The position numbers were made by a program, and so were the translations under genes. The notes under the pieces are model-generated. The model did not search any database. It saw nothing but the letters and a program-made list of their open reading frames with translations, and was not told where the DNA came from. Source: Rhodobacteraceae bacterium WFHF2C18 (GTDB lineage Bacteria > Pseudomonadota > Alphaproteobacteria > Rhodobacterales > Rhodobacteraceae). From it: a stretch of 64,000 nt of DNA. This document shows positions 8,205-16,630 of this stretch, in pieces (position 1 is the first letter of the stretch; each line of letters opens with the position of its first letter). The stretch covers positions 1 to 64,000 of the forward strand of contig NHTQ01000006.1 of the NCBI GenBank assembly GCA_002166865.1, read 5' to 3'.

Positions 8205-8276
8205 TCAGGCGGCGCGCCTGCCCCCGGCGGCCCAGAGCGCGCCCATGCGGCCCAGTCCTGCGAATCCCACACGCAT
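8205..8276 (-). pseudogene. 5' stub of a 3-hydroxyisobutyrate/6-phosphogluconate-type dehydrogenase
   Basis: The ATG overlaps the ATPase stop as TGATG and opens with MRVGFAGLGRMG, the Rossmann start typical of the 3-hydroxyisobutyrate/beta-hydroxyacid dehydrogenase family. Only 23 codons remain (then ALWAAGGRRAA and stop), against about 290 in the family. No further homology follows before the terminator. It looks like the remnant of the last gene of the ABC operon, cut away by a deletion next to the dehydrogenase operon. Confidence 0.6.
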
Positions 8277-9787
8277 CACGCCACCTTGTCGTTGCTCAGG
8301 CCCGAGATGGCCTGGATCAGGTTGTCCTCGGTCACCTCGTCGGAAGTGAAGGTCCGGTTCACGCGGCCGCTGAACATCGCCACGATGCGGTCGCTGACGT
8401 GCAGCACCTCGGGCATTTCCGAGCTGATCACGATCACCGCGTAACCCTGCGCGGCCAGATCGCGGATCAGGTTGTGGATCTCGGCCTTGGAGCCCACGTC
8501 GATACCGCGGGTGGGTTCGTCCACGATCAGGACGCTGGGGTGCATCGACAGCCACTTGCCCAGCACGATCTTCTGCTGGTTGCCGCCCGACAGGTTGCCC
8601 ACCTGCTGTTTCCAGCCCGGCGTGCGGATATCCAGCCGGTCGCGGTACTGGTCGAATATCGCGATCTCGGCCCCGTCGGCGACGAAGGGGCCGGCCTTGA
8701 GGTCGTCCACCTGCGGCAGGGTCATGTTGTCGCGGCAGTTCATGCCGAGCACGAGGCCCTGCCCCTTGCGGTCCTCGGGCACCAGGGAAATGCCCCGCGC
8801 GATGGCATCGTGGGGCGAGTGGATGCGCACCGCCTCGCCGTCGAGCCGGATCTCGCCGGCGGACGGATCGCGCAGGCCGAAGAGCGTCTCGGCGATCTCG
8901 GTGCGGCCGGCGCCGACAAGGCCGTAGAAGCCGACCACCTCGCCCCGGCGCACCTCGAAGGTCACGTCCTGGAACAGCTCGCCGCAGGACAGGTTGCGCA
9001 CCTCCAGTGCGACGTCGCCCAGCTCGTGATGCGAGACGTTGCGCGACAGGTCGAGCTTGCGGCCGATCATCAGCTGGGTGACGGCCTCCTCGTCGGTCTC
9101 GGCCGTCTTGACAGTTCCGCGGTGCTGGCCGTCGCGCAGCACGCTGATGCGGTCGGTGATGCGGAAGATCTCCTCCATCCGGTGCGAGATGTAGATGATG
9201 CCCACCCCGTCGCGCCTGAGATCCGCGATCACGTCGAAGAGCACGACCTTCTCGGCATCGGTCAGCGAGGCCGTGGGCTCGTCGAAGATCACCGCCTTGG
9301 CGTCGACGGTCAGGGCGCGGGCGATCTCGACCATCTGCTGGTTGGCCACCGACAAGTCGCCCACGCGCGCCCGCGCGTCGAAGCCGACCCGCAGCTTGCC
9401 CAGGATCTCGTCGGTCCGGGCGTGAAGCCTGGCCCAGTCCACCCGGCCGAAGCTCTTGCGCGGCAGTTCGCCCAGGAACACGTTCTCGGCCACCGTCAGT
9501 TCCTCGGCCAGACTGAGTTCCTGGTGGATGAAGACGATCCCCAGCCCCTTGGCCTGCAAGGGCGAGGTCATCACGACCGGTTCCTCCCCCACGAAGATCC
9601 GGCCCGCGTCGGGCTGGTAGATGCCACCCAGCACCTTCATCAGGGTGGACTTGCCGGCGCCGTTCTCGCCCATCAGGGCGTGGACCTCGCCGGGCAGCAC
9701 GTCGAAGGAGACATCGTCGAGAGCGCGCACGCCGGGGAAGGTCTTGACGATGCCTTCCAGGCGCAGGGCGGGCGTTTGTCCGCTCAT
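8276..9787 (-). CDS. Sugar ABC transporter, double ATP-binding protein (RbsA/XylG type)
   Basis: A 503-residue tandem ATPase of the carbohydrate-uptake class. The first half has GENGAGKS (Walker A), a non-canonical LSVANQQ signature and VIFDEPTASL (Walker B). The second half has the degenerate Walker A GLVGAGRTE normal for this family, then LSGGNQQK and LIVDEPTRGID. It energises import by the two permeases encoded upstream; its ATG overlaps the preceding permease stop by 4 nt. The substrate is not readable from this subunit. Confidence 0.9.
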   Translation of the reverse strand: MSGQTPALRLEGIVKTFPGVRALDDVSFDVLPGEVHALMGENGAGKSTLMKVLGGIYQPDAGRIFVGEEPVVMTSPLQAKGLGIVFIHQELSLAEELTVAENVFLGELPRKSFGRVDWARLHARTDEILGKLRVGFDARARVGDLSVANQQMVEIARALTVDAKAVIFDEPTASLTDAEKVVLFDVIADLRRDGVGIIYISHRMEEIFRITDRISVLRDGQHRGTVKTAETDEEAVTQLMIGRKLDLSRNVSHHELGDVALEVRNLSCGELFQDVTFEVRRGEVVGFYGLVGAGRTEIAETLFGLRDPSAGEIRLDGEAVRIHSPHDAIARGISLVPEDRKGQGLVLGMNCRDNMTLPQVDDLKAGPFVADGAEIAIFDQYRDRLDIRTPGWKQQVGNLSGGNQQKIVLGKWLSMHPSVLIVDEPTRGIDVGSKAEIHNLIRDLAAQGYAVIVISSEMPEVLHVSDRIVAMFSGRVNRTFTSDEVTEDNLIQAISGLSNDKVA

Positions 9788-10785
9788 GTCTTCAACTCCT
9801 CTTTTGCCCTGATATTCAGCTGCTTGTCCAGGAACAGCACCGCGATCAGGATCAGGCCGATCACCAGATTGACCGTCGAGGTATCGGCGCCGATGTGGGC
9901 CAGCCCCTTGCGCAGGAGCTGGATCGCCAGCACGCCCCCGAAGGTGGCGACGATCGAGCCCGATCCGCCCGTGAGCTTGGTGCCGCCCAGCACGACCGCG
10001 GTGATGACCCACAGCTCGTAGAGTTCGCCGTCATTGGGGTTGACCGATCCGGACTCGGAATAGAACACCACCGCCGACAGCGCGGCGAGAAAGCCGATGA
10101 TCACGAAGTTGATCATCATGTGCGGGCCCACGCGGATGCCGGCGTTGACCGCCGCCTCGCGATTGTCGCCGATGGCATAGGCGTTGCGCCCGTGCACGGT
10201 GCGGTTCATGACCCACCAGATCACCGCCGTCACGCCCAGCAGGAACCAGGTGGCGGTGTGTATGCCGAGGAACTGCGCCTCGGCGAAGTCCACCAGCGTC
10301 CAGTTGAGATGGCTGGTGGGCTGTTCGCCGTTGTACATGAACACCAGCCCGCGATAGCCCAGCATTGCGCCCAGCGTGACGATGAAGGCGTCCACGCCCG
10401 TCTTCCACACGATCAGCCCGTTGATCGCGCCCAGCACGCCCCCGGCGGCCAGCGCAAAGGTCCAGGCCAGGGGAATCGCCCAGTCGCCCAATTCTTCCAT
10501 GAAGGGCCAGCTCAGGCTGTCCAGCAGGATCACCGCGGCCAGCGCGAATGTGGCGCCGACGCTGAGGTCGATGTTGCCGTTGACCATCACGATGGTCATG
10601 CCCATCGCGATGATCCCCAGCGGCGCCGTCTGCTTGAGCAGCAGCAGCATGTTGCCCGCATCCATGAAGGCCTTGTCGGTGATCGCCAGATATTCGCCGG
10701 CGATCGAGAAGAAGATCAGTTCGAGCACGATGAAGCCCCAGATCGCGCCGCGCCGCAGGTAGTTGGCCAGTGTTCCGGCTTGCAT
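9784..10785 (-). CDS. Sugar ABC transporter permease (RbsC type)
   Basis: A 333-residue polytopic protein with the RbsC-family signature GNIDLSVGATFALAAV and the cytoplasmic loop GRNAYAIGDNREAAVNAGI that contacts the ATPase. Eight to ten hydrophobic segments are visible. It forms a heteromeric channel with the second permease at 10798-11775. The stop overlaps the ATPase start (ATGA). Confidence 0.9.
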   Translation of the reverse strand: MQAGTLANYLRRGAIWGFIVLELIFFSIAGEYLAITDKAFMDAGNMLLLLKQTAPLGIIAMGMTIVMVNGNIDLSVGATFALAAVILLDSLSWPFMEELGDWAIPLAWTFALAAGGVLGAINGLIVWKTGVDAFIVTLGAMLGYRGLVFMYNGEQPTSHLNWTLVDFAEAQFLGIHTATWFLLGVTAVIWWVMNRTVHGRNAYAIGDNREAAVNAGIRVGPHMMINFVIIGFLAALSAVVFYSESGSVNPNDGELYELWVITAVVLGGTKLTGGSGSIVATFGGVLAIQLLRKGLAHIGADTSTVNLVIGLILIAVLFLDKQLNIRAKEELKT

Positions 10786-10797
10786 GGTGTCCTCCCC

Positions 10798-11775
10798 TCA
10801 GGCGATCGGCGACCAGAGCCGGCCGCGCTTGCCCGCGATGTCCAGCCAGACGGCCAGGATGATGATGATCCAGGTGACGACGTACTGGACATAGAACTGC
10901 AGCCCCACGAGCAGCAGGCCGTTCTGGATGAAGCCCAGGATCAGCACGCCGATCACGGTGCGGAAGATGGTGCCCGCGCCGCCCATCAGGGAGGCGCCGC
11001 CCAGGATCACGGCGGCCAGCACTTCCAACTCCATGCCCTGGCCCACGGTGTTCTGGCTGCCCAGGGACCGCCCGGCCTGGATCAGGCCCGCGGTGGCCAC
11101 GCAGAAGGCGGAGATCAGGTAACAGGTGAACACGACCCGCGCCCGCCGGATGCCCGAGAAGGTGGCGGCGGTGCCGTTGCCGCCCACGGCATAGACCTTG
11201 CGGCCGAAGGGCGTTTTCGCCAGCGCGATCCCGAGGATCGCCGCCAGCAGCGCGAAGATCAGGATCGGCACGGGGATACCCACGATCTCGCCCTGCCCGA
11301 AGACATCGAACCACGTCCCCGCCTTGTCGTCGATGTCCATGTTCTTGCCGCCCGAGTAGGTCAGCGTCAGGCCGTGGATGGCCGAGAGCATGCCCAGCGT
11401 GACGATGAGCGAGTTGAGCTTGAGATACCCCACCAGGAAGCCGATGAAGGCGCCCAGCGCCAACGTCATCCCGAACATCGCCGGGATCGCCAGCGTCGGG
11501 CCGATCTTGTCGTGCAGGTCGAGCACCACGATGGTCGAGAACGACATCATCGAGCCCACGGACAGATCCAGGTTGCCGCTGATCACCACGAAGGTGACGC
11601 CCAGCGCCATCATCCCCAGGATCGCCGAAGAACGGATCACGCCAAGGACGTTGTCGGGGTCGAGGAACCGGTCGTTGGCGATGGTGAAGCCGATGATGAA
11701 GAGGGCGAAGGCCACCAGGATGCCCTGGCGGGCCAGAAACCCCACGATGTTTTCCCTTGATAGCGCTGCGGCCAT
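10798..11775 (-). CDS. Sugar ABC transporter permease (RbsC type), second copy
   Basis: A 325-residue inner-membrane permease of the same family, with GNLDLSVGSMMSFS and the coupling loop GRKVYAVGGNGTAATFSGI. It is paralogous to the next permease but clearly diverged, so the transporter is heterodimeric. It lies 12 bp upstream of its partner and 58 bp after the SDR gene. Confidence 0.9.
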   Translation of the reverse strand: MAAALSRENIVGFLARQGILVAFALFIIGFTIANDRFLDPDNVLGVIRSSAILGMMALGVTFVVISGNLDLSVGSMMSFSTIVVLDLHDKIGPTLAIPAMFGMTLALGAFIGFLVGYLKLNSLIVTLGMLSAIHGLTLTYSGGKNMDIDDKAGTWFDVFGQGEIVGIPVPILIFALLAAILGIALAKTPFGRKVYAVGGNGTAATFSGIRRARVVFTCYLISAFCVATAGLIQAGRSLGSQNTVGQGMELEVLAAVILGGASLMGGAGTIFRTVIGVLILGFIQNGLLLVGLQFYVQYVVTWIIIILAVWLDIAGKRGRLWSPIA

Positions 11776-11833
11776 GCCTTCCTCCCTGCGTGGTCGGGCG
11801 GCGTGAGCCCCCGCGCACGTTTCCTGCGGCCCG

Positions 11834-12631
11834 TCAGACCAGGACCATTCCCCCGTCGATCATCACGACCTGCCCGGTCATGTAGTCGCTGTCCCTGCTG
11901 GCCAGGAATGTCGTCGTTCCCGTCACGTCCTCCGGCGTGGCCACGCGGCCCTTCAGGATGTCGGCGGAAAACTCCTCCATCGCCTGTCCGGGGCGCTCGG
12001 CGGCACCGATCTCCATCAGGTCGCGGTCGACCTGTTCCCACATCTCGGTGGCCACCACGCCCGGCGCGAAGCCGGTGACGGTGATACCATGTTTCGCCAG
12101 ATCGCGCGCGCCGGATTGGGTGAGCGAGACGACCGCCCACTTGCTGGCGCAGTAGGGGGCCACGTTGTCGAAGCCCTGGCGGCTGGCGATGCTGGCGGTG
12201 TTGACGATCTTGCCGCCCCCGCCCTGCGCGATCATCTGCGCCGCGGCCTCCTGCATGCCGATCAGGCAACCCAGGCCGTTGACCTCCATGATGAAGCGCC
12301 AGTTGTCCTCGGTCACGTCCATGAAATTCATCGGCTTGTTGACGCCGGCGTTGTTGAACTTCACGTCGAGCTTGCCGAAGGTCTCGACGGTGTGGGCGAT
12401 CATGGCCCGCACCCGGGCGCGGTCGGTCACGTCCACCGCGGCGTGGGTCACCCGGCCGCCGCCCCGCGCGGCGCGGTCGGCGGCGGATCGGGCCACCTCG
12501 GCGACCTTCGCGCGGTCGATGTCGGCGAAACAGACATCGGCCCCCTCGTCGAGAAGCGCCTCGCCGATCGCGCGGCCTATACCCTGTGCTGCCCCCGTCA
12601 CGATGCAGGAGCGTCCCGAAACACGGCCCAT
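11834..12631 (-). CDS. SDR-family dehydrogenase of the sugar/polyol locus
   Basis: A 265-residue classical short-chain dehydrogenase: NAD(P) motif TGAAQGIGRA (residues about 12-21), NNAG, a catalytic Ser in NTASIAS, and the YxxxK pair in YCASK. It ends DYMTGQVVMIDGG as usual. Located between the binding protein and permease genes, it probably oxidises the imported sugar or polyol in the cytoplasm. It is similar to the SDR at 15718-16524 on the other side of the locus, so the two may act on successive or related substrates. The ATG at 12631 follows GGAGGAGC. Confidence 0.85.
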   Translation of the reverse strand: MGRVSGRSCIVTGAAQGIGRAIGEALLDEGADVCFADIDRAKVAEVARSAADRAARGGGRVTHAAVDVTDRARVRAMIAHTVETFGKLDVKFNNAGVNKPMNFMDVTEDNWRFIMEVNGLGCLIGMQEAAAQMIAQGGGGKIVNTASIASRQGFDNVAPYCASKWAVVSLTQSGARDLAKHGITVTGFAPGVVATEMWEQVDRDLMEIGAAERPGQAMEEFSADILKGRVATPEDVTGTTTFLASRDSDYMTGQVVMIDGGMVLV

Positions 12632-12665
12632 CGTGCTCCTCCGGCTTTTCAACGGTTGCGCATGA

Positions 12666-12691
12666 CGCGCGGGGCCCGCAGGCCCCACGCG
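12666..12691 (-). terminator. Intercistronic attenuator hairpin after the binding-protein gene
   Basis: Between the binding-protein stop and the SDR start, an 11-bp stem (CGCG, one G-U pair, GGGGCC with a 4-nt loop) can form on the minus-strand transcript. There is no U-tract. Such hairpins after binding-protein genes commonly stabilise the upstream mRNA and lower downstream expression. Confidence 0.5.
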
Positions 12692-12704
12692 CCAGGGAGG
12701 ATCC

Positions 12705-13670
12705 TCAGAAGACGGGTTTGTCGTACTCGTCCATGTTCTCCTGGGTGATCTTCGGCGTGTCGAAGTAGTTGAGGAACGGAACGTCCTCTCCCTCCAGCAC
12801 GTCGATGGCCGTCTGCAGGGCGGCCTCGGCGTCGTCCACCGGCGACTGGTAGATCGAGCCCCAGTATTCGCCGCGCGCCATCGCCTCATAGCCCACCGCG
12901 AAGTTGGTGGCGCCGACGAAGGTGATGTCCTCGGCCCGGTTGGCGGCCTTGGCGGCGTTCAGGGCCCCCACGCCCATGTTGTCATCGCCGGCATAGACGC
13001 CGTCGATGTCGTCGTATTTCACGAGGAAGGCCTCCATCACCTTCTGCGCCTTCTCGCGGTTCCAGTCGCCCGGCTGGCTTTCCATCAGGTCCACGTCCGG
13101 GCAGACCTCGGGCAGGCGGTCCTGAAAACCGGTCGAGCGCTCGATCGCGGTGGTATAGCCCGGCTGGCCGGTGATCTCGACGATCTGGGCCTCGTCGGCG
13201 ATGCCGAGATCCTTGAACCGGTCGCACATGATCTCGGCCGCGCGCTTGCCCTGCGTGATGTTGTCGGGGCCGGAGAACGACGAGATGAAATCGAACCCCG
13301 CTTCGTCGATGTTGGAATTGGTGATGATCACCGGGATCTCGGCCTTGAACGCCTTGCGCACGGCCGGGATCACCGCCTCGCCGTTGGTGGGCCAGATGAT
13401 CATCGCGTCCACTTCCTGCTGGATCAGGTCCTCGATCTGCGCGATCTGGCGGGCGACGTCGCCGCCGGCGTCGAGAACGACCGTCTCGACGTTGTCGTTC
13501 GCCTCGGCGGCCGCGATGAAGGCCTTCTCGTAGGTCGTCTGGTAGCTGTCGACGCCCACGTTGTTCTGAGTGATGCCGATCTTCCATGTATCGGCCGCGG
13601 CGGCGCCGGCGAGGGCCGCACCGGCCAGGACGGTGCTGACGGCCATTCCGGCCTTCGTCGTGAGTCGCAT
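12705..13670 (-). CDS. Sugar ABC transporter periplasmic binding protein (RbsB/LacI fold)
   Basis: A 321-residue protein with a Sec signal peptide (MRLTTKAGMAVSTVLAGAALAGAAAA) and the type I periplasmic binding fold. Landmarks are QIAQIEDLIQQEVDAMIIWPTN, ITNSNIDEAGFDFISSF and DGVYAGDDNMGVGAL. The ATG at 13670 follows GGAGGAAAG. It is the first gene of the ABC operon and is transcribed away from the hybrid regulator at 13874. The ligand is probably a sugar or polyol, given the two SDR genes; it cannot be named from sequence. Confidence 0.9.
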   Translation of the reverse strand: MRLTTKAGMAVSTVLAGAALAGAAAADTWKIGITQNNVGVDSYQTTYEKAFIAAAEANDNVETVVLDAGGDVARQIAQIEDLIQQEVDAMIIWPTNGEAVIPAVRKAFKAEIPVIITNSNIDEAGFDFISSFSGPDNITQGKRAAEIMCDRFKDLGIADEAQIVEITGQPGYTTAIERSTGFQDRLPEVCPDVDLMESQPGDWNREKAQKVMEAFLVKYDDIDGVYAGDDNMGVGALNAAKAANRAEDITFVGATNFAVGYEAMARGEYWGSIYQSPVDDAEAALQTAIDVLEGEDVPFLNYFDTPKITQENMDEYDKPVF

Positions 13671-13782
13671 GGTCTTTCCTCCCATAGGTTCATTGCGGCT
13701 GACTGCCTGCCGTCCTCCCGGCAGGGGACACCCCTTGGCAATGGGCGTACCATGCCGCCTTGGGCCGCCCGAATCGCGACCG

Positions 13783-13820
13783 AAAATATCCAATTTGAAT
13801 ATTTTGTGGTCCAATATGGA
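13783..13820. promoter_or_regulatory. Two tandem operator-like dyads in the divergent promoter
   Basis: In an AT-rich island inside a GC-rich region, the motif TCCA-N3-TGRA occurs twice: TCCAATTTGAA at 13789 and TCCAATATGGA at 13810. They are 21 bp apart, two helical turns. The first is extended by AAAATAT/ATATTTT arms into a near-perfect 23-bp palindrome (13783-13805). It lies between the binding-protein gene and the divergent regulator, the expected place for that regulator's operator. Confidence 0.55.
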
Positions 13821-13873
13821 TACAACGGGCATACTCGAACCCGCTCGATCTGAACATTCTGGCGGGACCATCC

Positions 13874-15697
13874 ATGAGCGATTCATCCAATTCGAACGAA
13901 CAGGACAAAGGGCGCGCGACCGTGACCGTCATGCCCGGAAAACCGATCCAATCCGGACAAGAGGCCGGATCAACGGCCGACGGCGCCTATGCCGCCAGCC
14001 GGGCCGAGATGCTGGGCGTGATCGGCTTTCTCGAGGCGGTTTCGACCGAGATCGACACGACGCTCGAACCCAACGCGCCGAACCCCTACCTGAACATGTC
14101 GCTGCACCTGTTACGCAGCCATCTCGAGGGCCGCACCGTGACCGCTTCCTCGCTGGTTTCGGTGGCGGGTGTGCCCTATGCCACGGCGATGCGAAAGCTG
14201 GGCGACATGCAGGCAGCCGGCCTGATCAAACAGCGCCCGCGCACCAAGAGCGGCAAGAGCTTTTCCCTGCACCCCAGCGCGCAGTTGATCGAAACCTGGA
14301 GCCAGCTGACCGACCGGCTGCAACGCATTTCGCACCAGACCTTCGGCAGCGCCGCGACGGCGGCTTCGGGCGACGACTACTATTTCGGCGGCTCCTACAT
14401 GGCCGCGCGCGGCACCATCCAGCCCCCGAAGGTGCTGCCGGATCCGCTGATGCTGCAAGGGGGGCTGCGCATCCTGGTGCACGGGGATCCGACCTTCATG
14501 GTCATGGAGAACCTCAAGCGCCAGTTCGAGCAGGTGATCGGCACGTCGATCAGCCAGCGCGCCTTCTCGATCGACCGCCTGCACGAAGAGGCCCTGCGCA
14601 ACGCCGAACGCGACAGCAGCCGTTACGACCTGATCGCGGTGGACCTGCCCTGGGTCGGCGAGTTCGTCGGCAAGGGCGTCCTGCTGCCACTGGACGAGGT
14701 GCTGGACCTCGACCGGCTGGATCCTGGCGATTTCCATACCGCGGGCTGGCGGGCGGCGCACTGGGGCGGGCGCCCCTACGGCGTGCCCAGCCAGACGACG
14801 CCGGAACTGCTTTTCTACCGCAAGGACCTTTTCGCGGAGGCCGGTCTTGACCCGCCCCGCAGCACCGGGGCCGTGCTCGAGGCCGCGCGCGCCTTTCACG
14901 ATCCGCGGCGCGGGCGGTACGGGATCGCCTGGAACGCGGCACGCGGAACGGCACTGGGCCATACCTTCATCATGACCTGTGCCGACTTCGGCCAGCCCAT
15001 CCTGAACATGAAACCGATCGCCGGAGGGTACGACGCGGATCACCTGGATCGCAACGACCTGGTCCCGCAGATCGATACCCCGCGCGCCCGGGCGGCGGCG
15101 GACTACCTGCTGGCACTGATGGAGTTCTCGCCGCCCGACATCCTGTCGATGTCCTGGTACGAACGGGTGCGCCCCTACGCGGCCGGCACGGTGGCCATGG
15201 CCTACGGTTACACGCTGCTGGCGCCCTATTTCGAGCTGGACCCGGCCTCGCCGGCCCACGGCAGGACGGGCTACCTGCCGCATCCCGCCGGCCCGGACGG
15301 CGCGCCGGTGGCCCCCGTCGGGGGATACGTGCTGGGCATTCCGGCCAACCTGCCCGCCGATCGGAAGTCGGCGGCGGCCGAGGCGCTGATCGCCTTCACA
15401 TCGCCCGAGGCGCAGAAGCTCTACGTGCTCAACGGCAGCCGCACCGCGCCGCGCTACTCGGTCGGGGCCGACCCGGAGGTACGGCGCCTGTCGCCCATAT
15501 TCGAGGCGGTCGACGCGATGAGCTGGCGCGACGAGCTGCAGTTCTGGCCCCGTCCGCCGGTGCCCGCCATCAGCGAGATCATCGCGATCTGCGGGGAGGA
15601 GATTCACGACATGCTCCGGGGCGTCACCGCGCCCGGGGAGGCGCTGCCGCGGGCCCAGGCGCGCGCCGAAGAGGCAATGCGACGATCGCAGACGTAG
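13874..15697 (+). CDS. Hybrid regulator: winged-helix domain fused to a family 1 solute-binding-protein domain
   Basis: A 607-residue protein with no signal peptide. Residues about 70-140 form a winged helix (SLVSVAGVPYATAMRKLGDMQAAGLIKQRPRTKSGKSFSL, with turn, recognition helix and wing). From about residue 197 to the end it resembles extracellular family 1 binding proteins (GGLRILVHGDP, VPSQTTPELLFYRKDLFAEAGLDPP, GSRTAPRYSVGADPEV). I infer a cytoplasmic transcription factor that senses the imported substrate with a domuesticated binding-protein fold. It is divergent from the ABC operon, with two operator-like dyads between them, and is followed by an SDR gene 20 bp downstream. Confidence 0.8.
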   Translation: MSDSSNSNEQDKGRATVTVMPGKPIQSGQEAGSTADGAYAASRAEMLGVIGFLEAVSTEIDTTLEPNAPNPYLNMSLHLLRSHLEGRTVTASSLVSVAGVPYATAMRKLGDMQAAGLIKQRPRTKSGKSFSLHPSAQLIETWSQLTDRLQRISHQTFGSAATAASGDDYYFGGSYMAARGTIQPPKVLPDPLMLQGGLRILVHGDPTFMVMENLKRQFEQVIGTSISQRAFSIDRLHEEALRNAERDSSRYDLIAVDLPWVGEFVGKGVLLPLDEVLDLDRLDPGDFHTAGWRAAHWGGRPYGVPSQTTPELLFYRKDLFAEAGLDPPRSTGAVLEAARAFHDPRRGRYGIAWNAARGTALGHTFIMTCADFGQPILNMKPIAGGYDADHLDRNDLVPQIDTPRARAAADYLLALMEFSPPDILSMSWYERVRPYAAGTVAMAYGYTLLAPYFELDPASPAHGRTGYLPHPAGPDGAPVAPVGGYVLGIPANLPADRKSAAAEALIAFTSPEAQKLYVLNGSRTAPRYSVGADPEVRRLSPIFEAVDAMSWRDELQFWPRPPVPAISEIIAICGEEIHDMLRGVTAPGEALPRAQARAEEAMRRSQT

Positions 15698-15717
15698 GAC
15701 CACCGAGGGAGGAAAGC

Positions 15718-16524
15718 ATGGACCCCAACCGCCTGAAGGGCAAGAACATCCTGATTACCGGCGCCGCCCAGGGCATGGGCGCCACCAACGCCGAGCATTT
15801 CGCCGCCCAGGGCGCAAATGTCTGCCTGGCCGACCTGGACCTGGACAAGGCCCAGGAGGTCGCGGACCGGGTCAACGACCGCGCGGGCGGCAAGGCCATC
15901 GCCGTGCGGACGGATGTGACCCAGCGCGCCGACAACGCCGCCGCCGTGAAGGCCACGGTGGACGCCTTCGGCACGATCAACGTGGCCCTGTTCAACGCCG
16001 GGCTGAACAAGCCGCGGTTCTTCATGGACATCGACGAGGACAACTGGGACCTCATCATGAACGTGAACACCAGGGGCATGTGGCTTGGCATGCAGGAGAC
16101 GGCCAAGCAGATGATCGCGCAGGGCAAGCAGGATTTTCCCTACAAGCTGATCTGCGTGGGCTCGATCGCCTCGCGCAAGCCGCTGGTGGACGTGACCGTC
16201 TATTGCACCTCGAAATACGGCTGCCTGGCGCTGACCCATTGCGCCGCGCTGGGGCTGGCCGAGCACAACATCACCGTCAACGGCTATGCCCCGGGCGTGG
16301 TGAAGACCCCGCTGTGGGAACAGCTGGACAAGGATCTGGTCGACATCGGCTTCAAGGAAAAGGAGGGCCAGGCCTTCGACGACATCGTCGACAACGAACT
16401 GGTGATCAAGCGCGTGTCCACCCCCGACGACGTCAAGGGCACGGCCGCTTTCCTCGCCAGCCCCGACAGCGACTACATGACCGGGCAGATGATCCATATC
16501 GACGGCGGCTGGTGCATACAGTGA
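15718..16524 (+). CDS. SDR-family dehydrogenase
   Basis: A 268-residue classical short-chain dehydrogenase: TGAAQGMGA for the dinucleotide, FNAG, a catalytic Ser in CVGSIAS and YCTSK. It is similar over its length to the SDR at 11834-12631, sharing the NKP-F-MD and DSDYMTGQ segments, so the two flank the locus as diverged paralogs. A GGGAGGAAAGC ribosome site precedes the ATG. It probably oxidises a polyol or sugar delivered by the divergent ABC transporter. Confidence 0.85.
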   Translation: MDPNRLKGKNILITGAAQGMGATNAEHFAAQGANVCLADLDLDKAQEVADRVNDRAGGKAIAVRTDVTQRADNAAAVKATVDAFGTINVALFNAGLNKPRFFMDIDEDNWDLIMNVNTRGMWLGMQETAKQMIAQGKQDFPYKLICVGSIASRKPLVDVTVYCTSKYGCLALTHCAALGLAEHNITVNGYAPGVVKTPLWEQLDKDLVDIGFKEKEGQAFDDIVDNELVIKRVSTPDDVKGTAAFLASPDSDYMTGQMIHIDGGWCIQ

Positions 16525-16534
16525 CCGCCCCCGC

Positions 16535-16554
16535 GCGGGCGATGCGTCGCCCGC
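16535..16554. terminator. Intercistronic hairpin
   Basis: A perfect 8-bp stem GCGGGCGA-TGCG-TCGCCCGC starts 11 nt after the SDR stop. There is no U-tract. It may partly separate the SDR gene from the M24-family gene 77 nt downstream. Confidence 0.4.
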
Positions 16555-16630
16555 CCGCGCCCCGAGACCCTGCAACCGCGAAACCGGAGACGGGCCGTGC
16601 CGGCCCGCCAAGCCTTTTGAGGAGCCACCA

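Noticed and set aside
6779-10021. A 1080-codon open frame on the plus strand
   Set aside because: It is antisense to E1 beta, E1 alpha and the ABC ATPase and ignores the terminator between them. Its low-complexity His/Arg/Gly composition marks it as a shadow.
9895-11760. A 621-codon plus-strand frame rich in His, Asp and Arg
   Set aside because: It is antisense to both sugar permeases, which have clear membrane segments and RbsC motifs.
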